Shown: positions 33,301 through 43,100 of the stretch, in pieces | Layout: each line of letters starts with the position of its first letter | Position numbering within the stretch: the stretch's first letter is position 1 | Source: Lewinellaceae bacterium | Lineage (GTDB): Bacteria > Bacteroidota > Bacteroidia > Chitinophagales > Saprospiraceae | Direction of reading: 5' to 3' | NCBI GenBank assembly: GCA_020636255.1 | Contig: JACJYE010000014.1 | Location: 1-64,000, forward strand | Length of the DNA stretch: 64,000 bases | Translations under genes and position numbers: made by a program | The notes under the pieces: model-generated | The model's database searches: none | What the model saw: the letters and a program-made list of their open reading frames with translations, nothing else | What the model was told of the DNA's origin: nothing

Positions 33301-36170
33301 CGAAGGTTGCTGATCGGCGAACCCGTGCCGGTATAACCGCTGGGGCCCGTCCAGTTGTAAATGAACGGCCCGCCGGCGCCGCCGCTGGCCGACACGCTGA
33401 TCGCGCCGGTCATCTGGCCGAAACAGTTGACATTTGTGATCGTCGGCGTGCCGATAGCCGGAGGCTGGATAGCCGAGATCTGTATGGTGCCTTCTTCGCC
33501 GTTGAAAGGAATGATCTCCTGGTTGCTGTCCGAAACCTCTATAGGCGTGATCGCACTGGAGAAAGTGATATCCGACGTCTGTCCGTCCGCACCGATGGCC
33601 GTGAAGCAGATCTCAAATAAGACCGCGCCATTGGGCAGGTTTATCCCCGCGAGACTCGGATTAAAATAATTCATCGTAATAAACCCGGGTGAGGGGTTGC
33701 CGAAGTTTGCACTTACATCAAAGGTAGGCAGGTTCGGGTTCAGGTTCGTCACCTGCTGGAACTGCAGCTGGCTGGTATTGTAGTTGATCGTGAAGGCCAG
33801 GCCCACCACATCTTCAAAGTTCAGCACCGTCACCGGCACGCAGAACTGCTGGCCCGGTTCGACCACCTTGTCCTGTATGGTCAGCAGGAAGCCATCGAAT
33901 GCCGGGTTGATGCATACGGTGCCGGGCTCTCCGTTAAAGGTTAGGTTTTCCTGGTTGCTGTTGAGCAACTCGATAGGCGTGGGGCTGCTGGAGAACACCA
34001 CGTCCGAACAGGTGCCGTCCTGCCCTATCGGGCTGAAGCAGATATCGAATAGCTTGGCATCGTTGGGCAGCGTCACCCCGGAGGCGCCATCCCAACTGAC
34101 GGAAATGATACCCGGAGTGGAGGTATCAAAGGAACCGCCGATGGTGAAGCCCATCAGGTTGCCGTTGAGGTTGGTCACACTCTGAAGATCCAGCTGCGTT
34201 TCATCGTATTCGATGGTGAACGACATATTCTGCACATCCAGGAAGTTGTCGGCCCGCACACCCAGGCAGAAATCCTGCCCGAGGTCGACCGATACCCCAT
34301 CGATGCTGAAGTTGACCTGGTTGGGGTTTACATCGCCAATGCAGATGGTGCCCGTCTGGCTGTTGAAGGGAATGATGTCCTGGTTGCTGTCCGATATTTC
34401 AATGGACGTGATATCGCTGGTAAAGGTGATATCCGAACAGGTGGCGTCCGCACCGATGGCCTGGAAGCAGAGCTCGAACAACACCGAGTTGTTGGGCAGA
34501 TCGATGCCCTCCAGGCTGAGGTTGAAATAGTTGACGGTAATAAAACCGGGGTTCAGCCCCGAGTTGGGCGTGCCGAAGTTGCCGTCTACGGAAAAGCCCG
34601 GCAGGTTCGGATTCAGGTTTGATACCGACATAAACTGCAGGTGCGAAGCATTGTAGTTCATCGTGAAGGCCATACCCACTACATCCGTGAAGTTCTCGGT
34701 AGTCACCTCTACGCAAAACTGCTCGTTGGCCGCAACGTTTATGTCCTCTACGGTCAGCCGGAAACCGTCGAAGGTGCCGTTGACCGTGATCGTGCCTTCT
34801 TCCCCGTTAAAGGGAATGACATCCTGGTTGCTGTCCGATATTTCTATGGCCGTGATGGCGCTGGAGAAGGAGATGTCCGTCGTAGAGCCACCGCCGCCGG
34901 TAGCCACGAAACACAGCTCGAACAGCACCGCATCGTTGGGTAGCGTAATGCCATCCAGGCTGAGGTTGAAGTAGTTGACCGTTACAAATCCTGGGCTCAG
35001 GCCCGAGTTGGGCGTACCGAAATTGCCGTCGATTGTGAAGCCGGGCAATGACGCGTTCAGGTTCTGCACCTGCTGAAACTGCAACTTGGTGGGGTCGTAG
35101 TTGATGGTAAAGGCCATGCCGACCACATCGGTAAAATTCTGGGCCGTAACCGGTACGCAGAAGCTATCGCCGTTATCTACGGTAGCGTCGGCAATGGTGA
35201 GCAGGAAGTCCGTATTGTTGTTTACGGGGTTAACCGTTACCGAGCCGTTCTGGCCATTAAAGGTGACATCGGCGTTGTTCTTGTCCTTGACGCTGATCGC
35301 CAATGGCGTATTGCTGAACGTCACCGGTGTATTACCCACCTGCAGGGCATTGAAGCACACCCTGAAGATGGTGGCCTGGCTGGGTACGGTTATCCCGTTG
35401 GCGTTGGTAGTTGACCAGTTCAGGGTGATCTGGCCGGGCGTGGCAGTATTGAAGTTGCTTTGTTGCAGGCCACTGAGGTTCAGGCCTTGTATGGAAGCGA
35501 ACTGCAGATTGCTGGCATTGTAGTTGATGCTCAGCTGCACGCTCTTGATGTCCGTAAAATCGGTTACTTTCACATCCAGGCATACCTGCTCGCCCATCTG
35601 TACCACGCCGTTGCCCAAAGAGAACCCTACTGTGGGCGTGGCCGTACCGCCGCCTACCGTTACGGTAGCATTGGCGGGGTTCAGCTCCACGTCCACAAAG
35701 CTGCAGTTCAGCACTTCGATGGAAGGCACCGGCGGAGCGGCAAAGGACACCATAGAAGTACCGTTCGCTTTGGCCCGTAAGCGGAAAGAGAAGGCAACGG
35801 TGCCATTGGGCCTCGTGATGCACGAAAAACTGGGATGGAACCAGGAAACGCCCAGCTGGCCGGCAGGCACGTTGCCGCCCGGCACGCTGAAAGAACCGTT
35901 GTTACCCGCAGTCAGGCCCGGAAAACCGGAGGCCGCGTCGCTGTTCACATAGGAAATATCCACAAACTCCAGAATAGCTGGGTTCCAGTTGATGCCGTAC
36001 TGGAAGGTGATGAGCTGATTGAAGTTGCTGACTTCCACATCAAACTCGATCACGTCGTTGACCTGTGCATTGGCCGTCTGTGGTGTAATCGTAAAGGTGG
36101 GTTGCTGGGCCGAAAGCTGCCATACACAGCAAAGCAGCCCAATCATAAGGCTAGTAAAAATTTTATCCAT
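30315..36170 (-). CDS. Giant SprB-like surface protein with six cohesin-like modules and type B T9SS sorting domain
   Basis: 1951 residues. Signal peptide about 1-21 (LLCCVWQLSAQ). Residues about 24-895 hold six cohesin-like modules of about 140 residues, each starting like FCVPVTAQNFTDVVGMAFTI and ending in a 'F.G..GT..V' strand. Residues about 900-1860 hold about twelve SprB-type repeats (for example CNGGSDGSIQLTVSGGTPGY, then TFAWTG; CFGESDGSISVVVAGGQPPY, then GYNWS). The last 87 residues are the gliding-motility-associated (type B) sorting domain: ITPDGNGTNDQFIIFCVGDY, then IYNRWGQLVFE and WEGTTPDGQPLPEGPYYYIL. Flavobacterial SprB is a mobile adhesin moved by the gliding motor; adhesion is therefore inferred. 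The PorP/SprF gene follows; a small cohesin protein gene precedes by 44 bases. Confidence 0.93.
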   Translation of the reverse strand: MDKIFTSLMIGLLCCVWQLSAQQPTFTITPQTANAQVNDVIEFDVEVSNFNQLITFQYGINWNPAILEFVDISYVNSDAASGFPGLTAGNNGSFSVPGGNVPAGQLGVSWFHPSFSCITRPNGTVAFSFRLRAKANGTSMVSFAAPPVPSIEVLNCSFVDVELNPANATVTVGGGTATPTVGFSLGNGVVQMGEQVCLDVKVTDFTDIKSVQLSINYNASNLQFASIQGLNLSGLQQSNFNTATPGQITLNWSTTNANGITVPSQATIFRVCFNALQVGNTPVTFSNTPLAISVKDKNNADVTFNGQNGSVTVNPVNNNTDFLLTIADATVDNGDSFCVPVTAQNFTDVVGMAFTINYDPTKLQFQQVQNLNASLPGFTIDGNFGTPNSGLSPGFVTVNYFNLSLDGITLPNDAVLFELCFVATGGGGSTTDISFSSAITAIEISDSNQDVIPFNGEEGTITVNGTFDGFRLTVEDINVAANEQFCVEVTTENFTDVVGMAFTMNYNASHLQFMSVSNLNPNLPGFSVDGNFGTPNSGLNPGFITVNYFNLSLEGIDLPNNSVLFELCFQAIGADATCSDITFTSDITSIEISDSNQDIIPFNSQTGTICIGDVNPNQVNFSIDGVSVDLGQDFCLGVRADNFLDVQNMSFTIEYDETQLDLQSVTNLNGNLMGFTIGGSFDTSTPGIISVSWDGASGVTLPNDAKLFDICFSPIGQDGTCSDVVFSSSPTPIELLNSNQENLTFNGEPGTVCINPAFDGFLLTIQDKVVEPGQQFCVPVTVLNFEDVVGLAFTINYNTSQLQFQQVTNLNPNLPTFDVSANFGNPSPGFITMNYFNPSLAGINLPNGAVLFEICFTAIGADGQTSDITFSSAITPIEVSDSNQEIIPFNGEEGTIQISAIQPPAIGTPTITNVNCFGQMTGAISVSASGGAGGPFIYNWTGPSGYTGTGSPISNLRAGTYNLTVTDQGSGLTSTASYNVTQPAAAVSVTAVPMAPSCNGGSDGSIQLTVSGGTPGYTFAWTGGIPAGTEDPTLLTAGSYTVTVTDSRGCTQTQTATVPAGTGSPINIIGAVNNVACFGENTGSITLTVTGAQGGVTYNWTPSTLSGGAPGGLPAGTYSVTVYDDGGCSRTQSFTITGPATALAVQSITPTPIMNVNDGAVNLTVTGGQSPYTYQWTGPNNFSAATEDISSLNTPGQYCVTVTDGRGCQRTACAMVIRPLRIASANITDVCFGESDGSISVVVAGGQPPYGYNWSVPTSSGPGLVNLPGGTYFLTVTDSNNEQITVDFEVEESPEIVLATTFVPVMNNAGNCNGSINLNATGGTGQLTYNWDSGQTTGAISNLCVDTYCVTITDAMGCSKDTCFNMFFANPLLAPTVSATSTKCWDTEDGSIAININGGIPPFTIQLTDQGGTALPSVMTGNSSYTVNNLPAGTYTVMVTDMLGASQSVPGIAVTSPNILAATFADYRHAAFGQCNGMIQLNVSGGTAGYTVNWNNGGGMGMTVNNLCGDHYYKATITDANGCSITMVDSLLINIFDVEVASVTGPACPEDAEGTVELDVTGGDPGYTYLWMNQSGNTVSQVEDPTGLLPGVYTAMVSEPSGNVWTQQVTINATSQLAVTTAVESNYGGYDVSCFDAADGQVRATATGSTGYLYEWLRTSDNMLVGTGAVLTGATAGTYQLQVSDGNGCFVLDEVTLDAPTQLVINGNVKNITCNGGEDGSISVNASGGIPGFGYSYEWSNGEFDNRLTLLRGGDYTVTVVDANNCQTEATYTVVDPAPITITFNMEPATDGCNGTVQAVVAGGTEPFQYNWANIDGVLNESFVANLCPGDYYLQVTDANRCMSSLTTVTVQDRRFPCLEERVVITPDGNGTNDQFIIFCVGDYPNNHLQIYNRWGQLVFETDNYDNSWEGTTPDGQPLPEGPYYYILEYTDPDGKLIQQQGSMTILRSDN

Positions 36171-36214
36171 CGTGTTCGGAATTTGGGATGTTAAACGAAT
36201 GAATAAAGTCCGGT

Positions 36215-37000
36215 TTATAAAGCAATTAGTTTTTGCGTGATCAGGAAGTCCTTAGATTGTATCTTTAATAAATATACTCCCGCCTGGGAGAAGATGTCCT
36301 TAGATAGATCAAGCGTTGCCGGCCCTGCCGGGAAAAAGCCCTGCCGGCTAAAAAGTGGCCGCCCGTCCGGAGCACTCACACTGATGCTCACCGTTGAAGG
36401 GCGCAGAAAATCGAGCTGCACCTGCGTCTGTTGGTGAAATGGGTTGGGAGCACAACGAAGTTGTACCCAATCAGACGCGTTACGGGTAAAAAGGCCACTT
36501 ATTCCGTCAATAGTAATGGTGCCTTCGTGGAATTCTACATTCAGGACGGTCTCAGCGGTGTCTGCCACCTCCACTGCCGTGGGGAAATTGCCGAAACCAA
36601 CGGTATAGTCACCGCTGTACTCCTCGATGGTTTTAAATTTTAGGGAGAACAAGGTTGTGCTGTCCTCCAGCGTAATCCCTGCTAGTGAGAAGTCGAGCCA
36701 GGAAAAACCGAGCTGCCCCATTATCGGGCTGCCAAAATGCTCCAGCGGATAGTCCAGAAAAGCCGCATTGAGGTTTTCCGTGCCCAAAAATTGAAACGCC
36801 GTGGAATCCCAGGATACGCTGAACTGGCAGGCAAGAATATTTTCAAAATCCACGCCTTTGATATCGACTGTGAATGCTTCGTCAGGTTGAACGATATGGC
36901 TGGTGGAAAGAATGGTAACCTGCGCTTTGGAAAAGGTAGGAAGTAAAGCCAAAAGCGCAACTGCCAGGGCTACCCTTACAGTGTAAGTGTTTAGTATCAT
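36215..37000 (-). CDS. Small cohesin-domain protein with T9SS type A sorting domain
   Basis: 261 residues. Signal peptide about 1-26 (VALLALLPTFSKAQ). Residues about 28-165 are one cohesin-like module (DEAFTVDIKGVDFENILACQ, then FSVSWDSTAFQFLG), closely matching the modules of the downstream giant. Residues about 185-261 are a type A sorting domain (RCAPNPFHQQTQVQLDF ... GVYLLKIQSKDFLITQKLIAL). The gene ends 44 bases before the giant SprB-like gene on the same strand, with a terminator just upstream of its own promoter region, so the three genes (this, the giant, PorP/SprF) look like one operon. It may bind dockerin-bearing neighbours; that is inference. Confidence 0.88.
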   Translation of the reverse strand: MILNTYTVRVALAVALLALLPTFSKAQVTILSTSHIVQPDEAFTVDIKGVDFENILACQFSVSWDSTAFQFLGTENLNAAFLDYPLEHFGSPIMGQLGFSWLDFSLAGITLEDSTTLFSLKFKTIEEYSGDYTVGFGNFPTAVEVADTAETVLNVEFHEGTITIDGISGLFTRNASDWVQLRCAPNPFHQQTQVQLDFLRPSTVSISVSAPDGRPLFSRQGFFPAGPATLDLSKDIFSQAGVYLLKIQSKDFLITQKLIAL

Positions 37001-37096
37001 GGGATCATGGGATTATTAACTCCAATTGGCTGCCAAGGTACCAAAAAAAGTATATAAAGGAAAGGCAGCCCTAAAAGAATATTTTTTGCACTGGGC

Positions 37097-37136
37097 AAAA
37101 AAAAAAGATGGAGTGGCCCCATCAGGAGCCACTCCT
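37097..37136 (-). terminator. Rho-independent terminator of the 2239-aa HYR protein gene
   Basis: Minus strand: GGAGTGGC...GGCCACTCC hairpin followed by ATCTTTTTTTTTT, about 15 bases beyond the stop codon at 37152. It isolates the giant gene from the three-gene operon that follows. Confidence 0.9.
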
Positions 37137-37151
37137 ATCTATTTTCTATGA

Positions 37152-40100
37152 TTATTCTACAATAACCATCTTCTTGGTAGCCGTGAAATCAGCCGTCGAA
37201 ACGGTGTACGTCAGTACGCCAGCCGGCAGGCCGTTGCTGCTTACAACCACGCGGTTGTAACCTTTAACGCCGTCTACGCGGACAAGCTTAACCACTTTAC
37301 CCGTTACATCGCTGATCGTCATCGTCACCTGTGCGTCTGCAGGCAGGTTGAAGCCGATAGCCGTCTCACCCTTGAAGGGGTTCGGCGTGTTCTGGTACAG
37401 CTCGAAGCCGGCAGATACTACCGTGCCCGTGCTGAACTGGATGGCTACATCCATGTATTCGCCGGCGCGGTTGTAGGCTTCCGCCTTCGTCACGCGGTTG
37501 CTGATGCTCAGCAGCTCGCTCAACTGGCCGTCCGTCTTAGCGCGGAATACCAGGCTGAACAGGTTCTGGCCAGCTTCCACTTTGCCGTTCCAGCTCGTGG
37601 CGATAGCGCCTTCGCTGAGGCGCGTCAGGCCGAAGTTCTCTTCCGTAGCCACGCCGTTGATAACGTCTACCAGTTCCAGGGCTGCGTTGTCGAACGTCAG
37701 CGTGCCCTGATAGCCGTCTACGTCTGCACTGCCGGCAGCAAAGCTTACCGTGTACTCATTGCCTGCCTTGACAGCTTCGTCAGCTACCTGGAAGGCAAAC
37801 GCGCCTACGATATCGCGCTGTTCTACAGACATGAAGCTGTTCGTCTCAGCGTCCAGGTTCACATCACCGATCTTAACGGCTACGAAGTCAGCGCTGCTGA
37901 TGCCCGTTGCCGGCAGGTTGTTGATGTTCACCACTTCGGGGAAGTCTTCAAACCAGGGGTTGGCCGGGTTCGGGAAGACATAAGAACGCTCGACGAAGCG
38001 CCAGCTCGTATTGTTCGTGAACTCGGTGTCGATCGACAGGATCAGCTTGCGCAGCTGGATCAGGTCGAGGGTCGTGATCGATTCGGAGTTGTTCACGTCT
38101 GCTGCGATCATCTTGTACGCACTGTTCAGCGGCTGCACACCAAGGATGTGCTTGCTGATCAGTACCAGGTCAAACGTGGAGACGCCGTTCAGGTAGTCGC
38201 CATCGCGTTGCGGCGTCACCGTATAGTCGTAGCCTTCCTGCAGGTTGCTGAATGCGTAGGCGCCGTTCGAATTGGTCATCATCGAAGCAGAACCCTGGCC
38301 AGACAGGCTCACCTGTACGTCTTCTACTGCATTGTTCGTCTCCGTAGATACGGCGCCCGATACGGCCAGCAGTTGAGCGCCACCGCACAGGTCGAACAGG
38401 TTATCCTGTACAAGGATGTAGGTCTCACAGAAGTCGCCGTTGCCAGCGCCATCCCATGCCCAGATCTCTACCACCAGCGTGCCCGTGTCGGCGCACGTCA
38501 GCGTCAGGCCGGTCACACTCGGGTCAGCGGGGTCGCCGCTGCGGTTGATCGAGTACTTCACAGGGCCCGTGCAATCCGTCATCGGGCTGACGATGAAGTC
38601 AGATGCCCAGATCGCCGTCTGGCCCGTGTCAGGCGTACCGTCGCCATCGCTGTCGAACGGCATCAGTTCAATGGCCAGGCCATTGATGCACGTCGGTGCA
38701 GGCGGCTTGCAGTCTACTACGCAGAACGGCAGCAGTTCAGCATCGGCATTGCCGCAGCCATCTTCTACGTGTACTTCGAATGCATGGCAGCCGATCGGGA
38801 AGTTGCCCGTGATCGTGTAGTTCGGGTACGTGCCGCTCAACGCGCCAGTGTTCGTCAGGTCGGCATCGATCGTGCCGTCTGCGTTGGCATCCAGGAATAC
38901 CTTGATGGTCAGGTCGTCAGGCGTACAGTTCTCATCGATCTCGAACGGATACGTCACCAGGCCTGTGCAGTTGACGTTGTCATAGCTGCAGAAGTCGTCA
39001 GGCTGCGTGAAGATGATCTTCGGGTCGATGTTGTCGTATACCTTGATGAGCTGCAGGTACTGGTAGAAGCCCGGGTGGTCTTCGTCCACCTTGCGCCAGA
39101 AGTCGTCGATACCCCAGCAGATGTTCTGGAAGGCCAGCGGTACGTTGTTCGGTTCCGTCTCGTCGTTGTCACGGTCGATATAGGTATAACCGTTCGGGCG
39201 GTGCAGTACCCATACTGCTTCATCGCCAGGCTGGTTGTCGCAGTCTTCGTCACGGCCCACGATGAAGGGGTCGCTTTCGCCGTCATACTGGCACCAGTTG
39301 ACGACTTTCCACGTACGGAAGATCTTGTAGCACTCATCGCCGGAGGCGCTGAAGAACTCATCCGTATGGCTGATGGCCAACAGGTCGCAGCCGATCTCTT
39401 CTACCTCTACGCTGTCCGGGCTCGGCGCGCCGCAGATCTCAGAAGCATCTTTCGGGAACTTGATCTCGTAGTTGTGTACTTCGTTGATCGTTACTACCTG
39501 CTGGCAGAAGTTGTTGCTCTGGTTGCCGTGGATGTCCACTGCACGGAAACGGCGGATGATCGTGCCGAAGCCGCATTCCAGGTTCGGCGCCGGCGGCAGT
39601 TCAGATGCCGTAGCTTCGCAGTTGTCGTCTGCGCTCGGTGCGCCGAACAGGGCCTGCAGTTGGTCGATATCCGTAGCGTCGAAGTCATACGGCAGGTCGT
39701 CGCAGTCGATATTCGTGTTGTGCGGTGCATAGCAGTACGGCCGTACCTTCTCTTCCGGTACGATGTCCAGCCAGCACGTGTTAATATTGCCGGATTTGTC
39801 GATTACGCGCAGTTCGATCGTTACCGTCACGCCTACGTCGCAGCAGAAGAAGTCCACATACGGGCCCCAGGCCGAGAAGGCCGTGCCGCAGGTGTAGTTG
39901 ATCGGGTCGAACTTGTTACGCCGTACTTCGATACGGTCGATCTCGCAGTTATCCCAGCTGCCTTCGTCGATATCTGTGGCAAAGATGCGCGCAAAGTCGC
40001 CGCCGCCGATCGATACATGAAGGTTATCATCACAGGTCGCTACCGGCTCGATCTGGTCTTCTACGTAGAACTTGCAGTACGTTACCACTTTGTTCCCGCA

Positions 40101-43100
40101 GTCGTCCTCTACCGTATAGCGGAAGTAGTGCTGGCCTACAGGAATGCCGCTCACAACGCGCGTCGGGGCGTTCCAGGGGATCGTGCGTACTACCACAGTG
40201 TCAATATGCGTGCCTACCAGGATGCCGTATTGGTTGTAGTCTTCTACCTCTACTTCCGTTACGATCTCTGACAGTACTTCCCAGCTCGAACAGTTGTCCG
40301 ATACGTCAGGCAGCGGAACCGTGAAGCTGGCCGTGCAGCCGAATGGGCTGGTCGAGTATACCGGCTCTTGCGGGCCCCAGCCGTAGTCTACCAGCGGGCA
40401 GTCTACGCTCGGCGGCGTGAAGTCGCCTACCTTGATCACCTGGTCGTACGTGATCGCGTTCGGGAACGATGCAGATACACACCAGTCAAGAACCGTCCAC
40501 GTACGCACGAACTTGTATGCGCCGTCGCATACAGAGATCCGCGGGCCGTCTTCGAATGCTGCGCCTACGTTGCAGTAGTCGTCATTCAGCGTGATGATGC
40601 CCTGAGCAGTGAACAGGAACGGCCAGCCGGTCGTCTCAGGAGACGGGTTGCCATTCGCCAGCGTGATGTAGTCTTCGTCGCACTCGATCGGCACCGTCAG
40701 CGGCGGGAACTGGATGTCATCCAGGGCTGCTTTGCGGATCGTGATGATCTGCGAGCAGACGCTGCTGTTGCCTTTGCTATCCGTAGCCTTGAACTTACGC
40801 GTCAGCGTCGTCGGCGCGCAGTCGCCAGGCGTTACATACGTGTCCGTGAACGTTACCGTAGGTACGGTACAGTTGTCCGTAGCTACCGGTTGGCCTACCA
40901 GCGGCAGCGATGCCGGGTTGTTCAGCAGCCAATCCAGGTCGTCACAGATCAGGTCGAAGCACAGTACACCAGGGAACGGTGCTACAGGACGCGGGTTGAA
41001 CGTCGTCGTCGTCGTCACATCCCAGCTGATCGGGTTGGTCGTCGTCGTCGTTACCCACTGGCCTACCAGCCCGCCGTTCTGGCTGAATACGTAGATCACG
41101 TAGTCGCCGGTGGCTGCTGCGTTGTCCGTCGTAACGAACATGTAGTAGTCTTCGTACGGGCGCAGCGGTAGCGTCGTGGCAAGCTCAGGTGCGCCAGGAA
41201 GCGTTACACCAGAGTAGGTTACCGATACATCGGCAAAGCCCAGGATATTTTCGCACGGGTTGCTTTGGTTGAAGCTGCCCTGGTACAGAGCCAGGTCGGC
41301 TGCCCAGCCACCCGTCGGTACGATCACAAACGTATAGTAGTCTTCCGTATTGACCTGGAAGTAGTGCAGGTCGTAGTAGTGCGGGCCGTTGCCAGGAGCG
41401 TTGAACTGCTGGAAGCAGGAGTAGTTCGCCGTGTTGATCGACGGGTCGGTCGTGGCGATAGAGCCCGTGAAGTTCTGCTGTTGCGGCGAGAAGCAAGCCT
41501 GGTTCGTGTTATCCGGGCAGTCCAGGATGGGAGCAGTCTTGTCTTCGCCATTGATGTAACCCCAGCACGGTTCCCAGTTGAAGTACGGCCAGATCGGGTC
41601 GCCATTCACCACTACCTGGTAGTTGAAAGCGAAGTTGCTGATCACAGCAGTGCTCGGCGTAGCCGTGCCGATCGGCAGCAGGTCGTCGTCGTTCACTTCG
41701 AACAGCAGCAGCCAGCCGGCTTCTACGTCCTGGTCGAACGTACCGGCAGCAGCGTTCGTCACGTTGATGAGGTTGTTGCCGTTCAGGTCGAAAATGAAGA
41801 AGTCGAAGTTCGGGTCTGCTCCGTTGTACGTCCAGCTGAAGCTCAGGTGGCCATCATTCGGGATGATGATCGAAGCAAGAGCATAGTTCGACGTCAGCGT
41901 CTGGATCGTCATCGCCGTCGTGGTGAAGCTTACGTCAGCTATCGCGCCGGTGCCACCGTTGCCGATGTTCTCGTCTACCGTCCAGTTCGCTTCGGCGAAC
42001 GGGCCAGTGAAGCCAGTGCTGCTGAACTGCTGTACCGACGTGCCGCTCTGGCCAGGGCCAGTCAGCGTCGGGCCGATGTAGCTTACATCATAGATGAACT
42101 GGCCACAGCCGTCCAGGATGTTGCCGTTCGTCGGGTCGTCGTCGTTGACGATATTTACGAAGAAGTCGCTTTCGTCGGCACAGCCGAACGAGCCTTCCAG
42201 TACCATATCAGCAGTGATCAGGCGCTGGCAGTTCGCATCAAGCGTTACGTTCACTTCGTCGTTGCACGCCAGGTTCGTCGGCGGTGCAGGGTCTTGCGTT
42301 ACCACGATGAAGAAGTCTTCCTGGCGCAGGTTGCCGGCGGCATCCGTCACCTCGATCAGGATCTGGTACTGGCCAGGGTAAGCAGCAACGCCATAGGTGT
42401 CGCCACCGGCGCTCGGGAAAATAACAGCGCCAGCTGCAGGCGGAGCAATCGTCACCGTGGGGGTCAGGTCGCCGTCGCAGTTGTCCGTTGCCGTTACTTC
42501 AAAGAAAATGATCGCGGGGTCTACATCGCAGGGGTCCAGCTCTACGTTGATGTCCTGAGAAGGATAAACAACGATCGGGGCCCAGGTGTCGGGCTGGCTT
42601 ACAACGTGCAGCGTAGCGTCGACCGAAGTCGTCAGGTTATCGCCGTCCGTGTAGGAAGCCGTGATCACTGCGCCGTCAGATGCCGGCGTGATCGGCGTAA
42701 GGAATTCGAAATAGCCGTCAGCCGTGTTGGTAACGACCGGCGTGATCGTTGCGCCGTTCAGCTGGAACGTTGCGCCTACGATCGCAGGGTCGCACTCGTC
42801 GGTGATGGTCACTGCCCAACGAGCGTCCATTGCGTTGGTACACTGCGGCAGCGTGAAGGTCAGGTTGCCAGGCATGTGCACATCCGGCGGCTGAGGAGCA
42901 TCCTGCTCAACAGTCACCAGGTGGTCTACCGTTACGCCACCATAGGTGGTGAAGATCAGGTAGCTGTTCGGCGTCAGGTTGCCCGTAGCTTCGAAATAGG
43001 CAAAGCCGTCTTCTTCGTCGATGTAGGTCACCGTCAAAGCAGCGCCGGCAATGGCGATCTGGCCCGTCAGGTTGGAAGTCGCAGAAATGTTACAGTCGAT

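Noticed and set aside
30315..36170. CRISPR-like regularity in the SprB and cohesin repeat region
   Set aside because: The periodicity is at protein level (about 85 and 140 residues) in an intact reading frame; there are no short identical DNA repeats with spacers.
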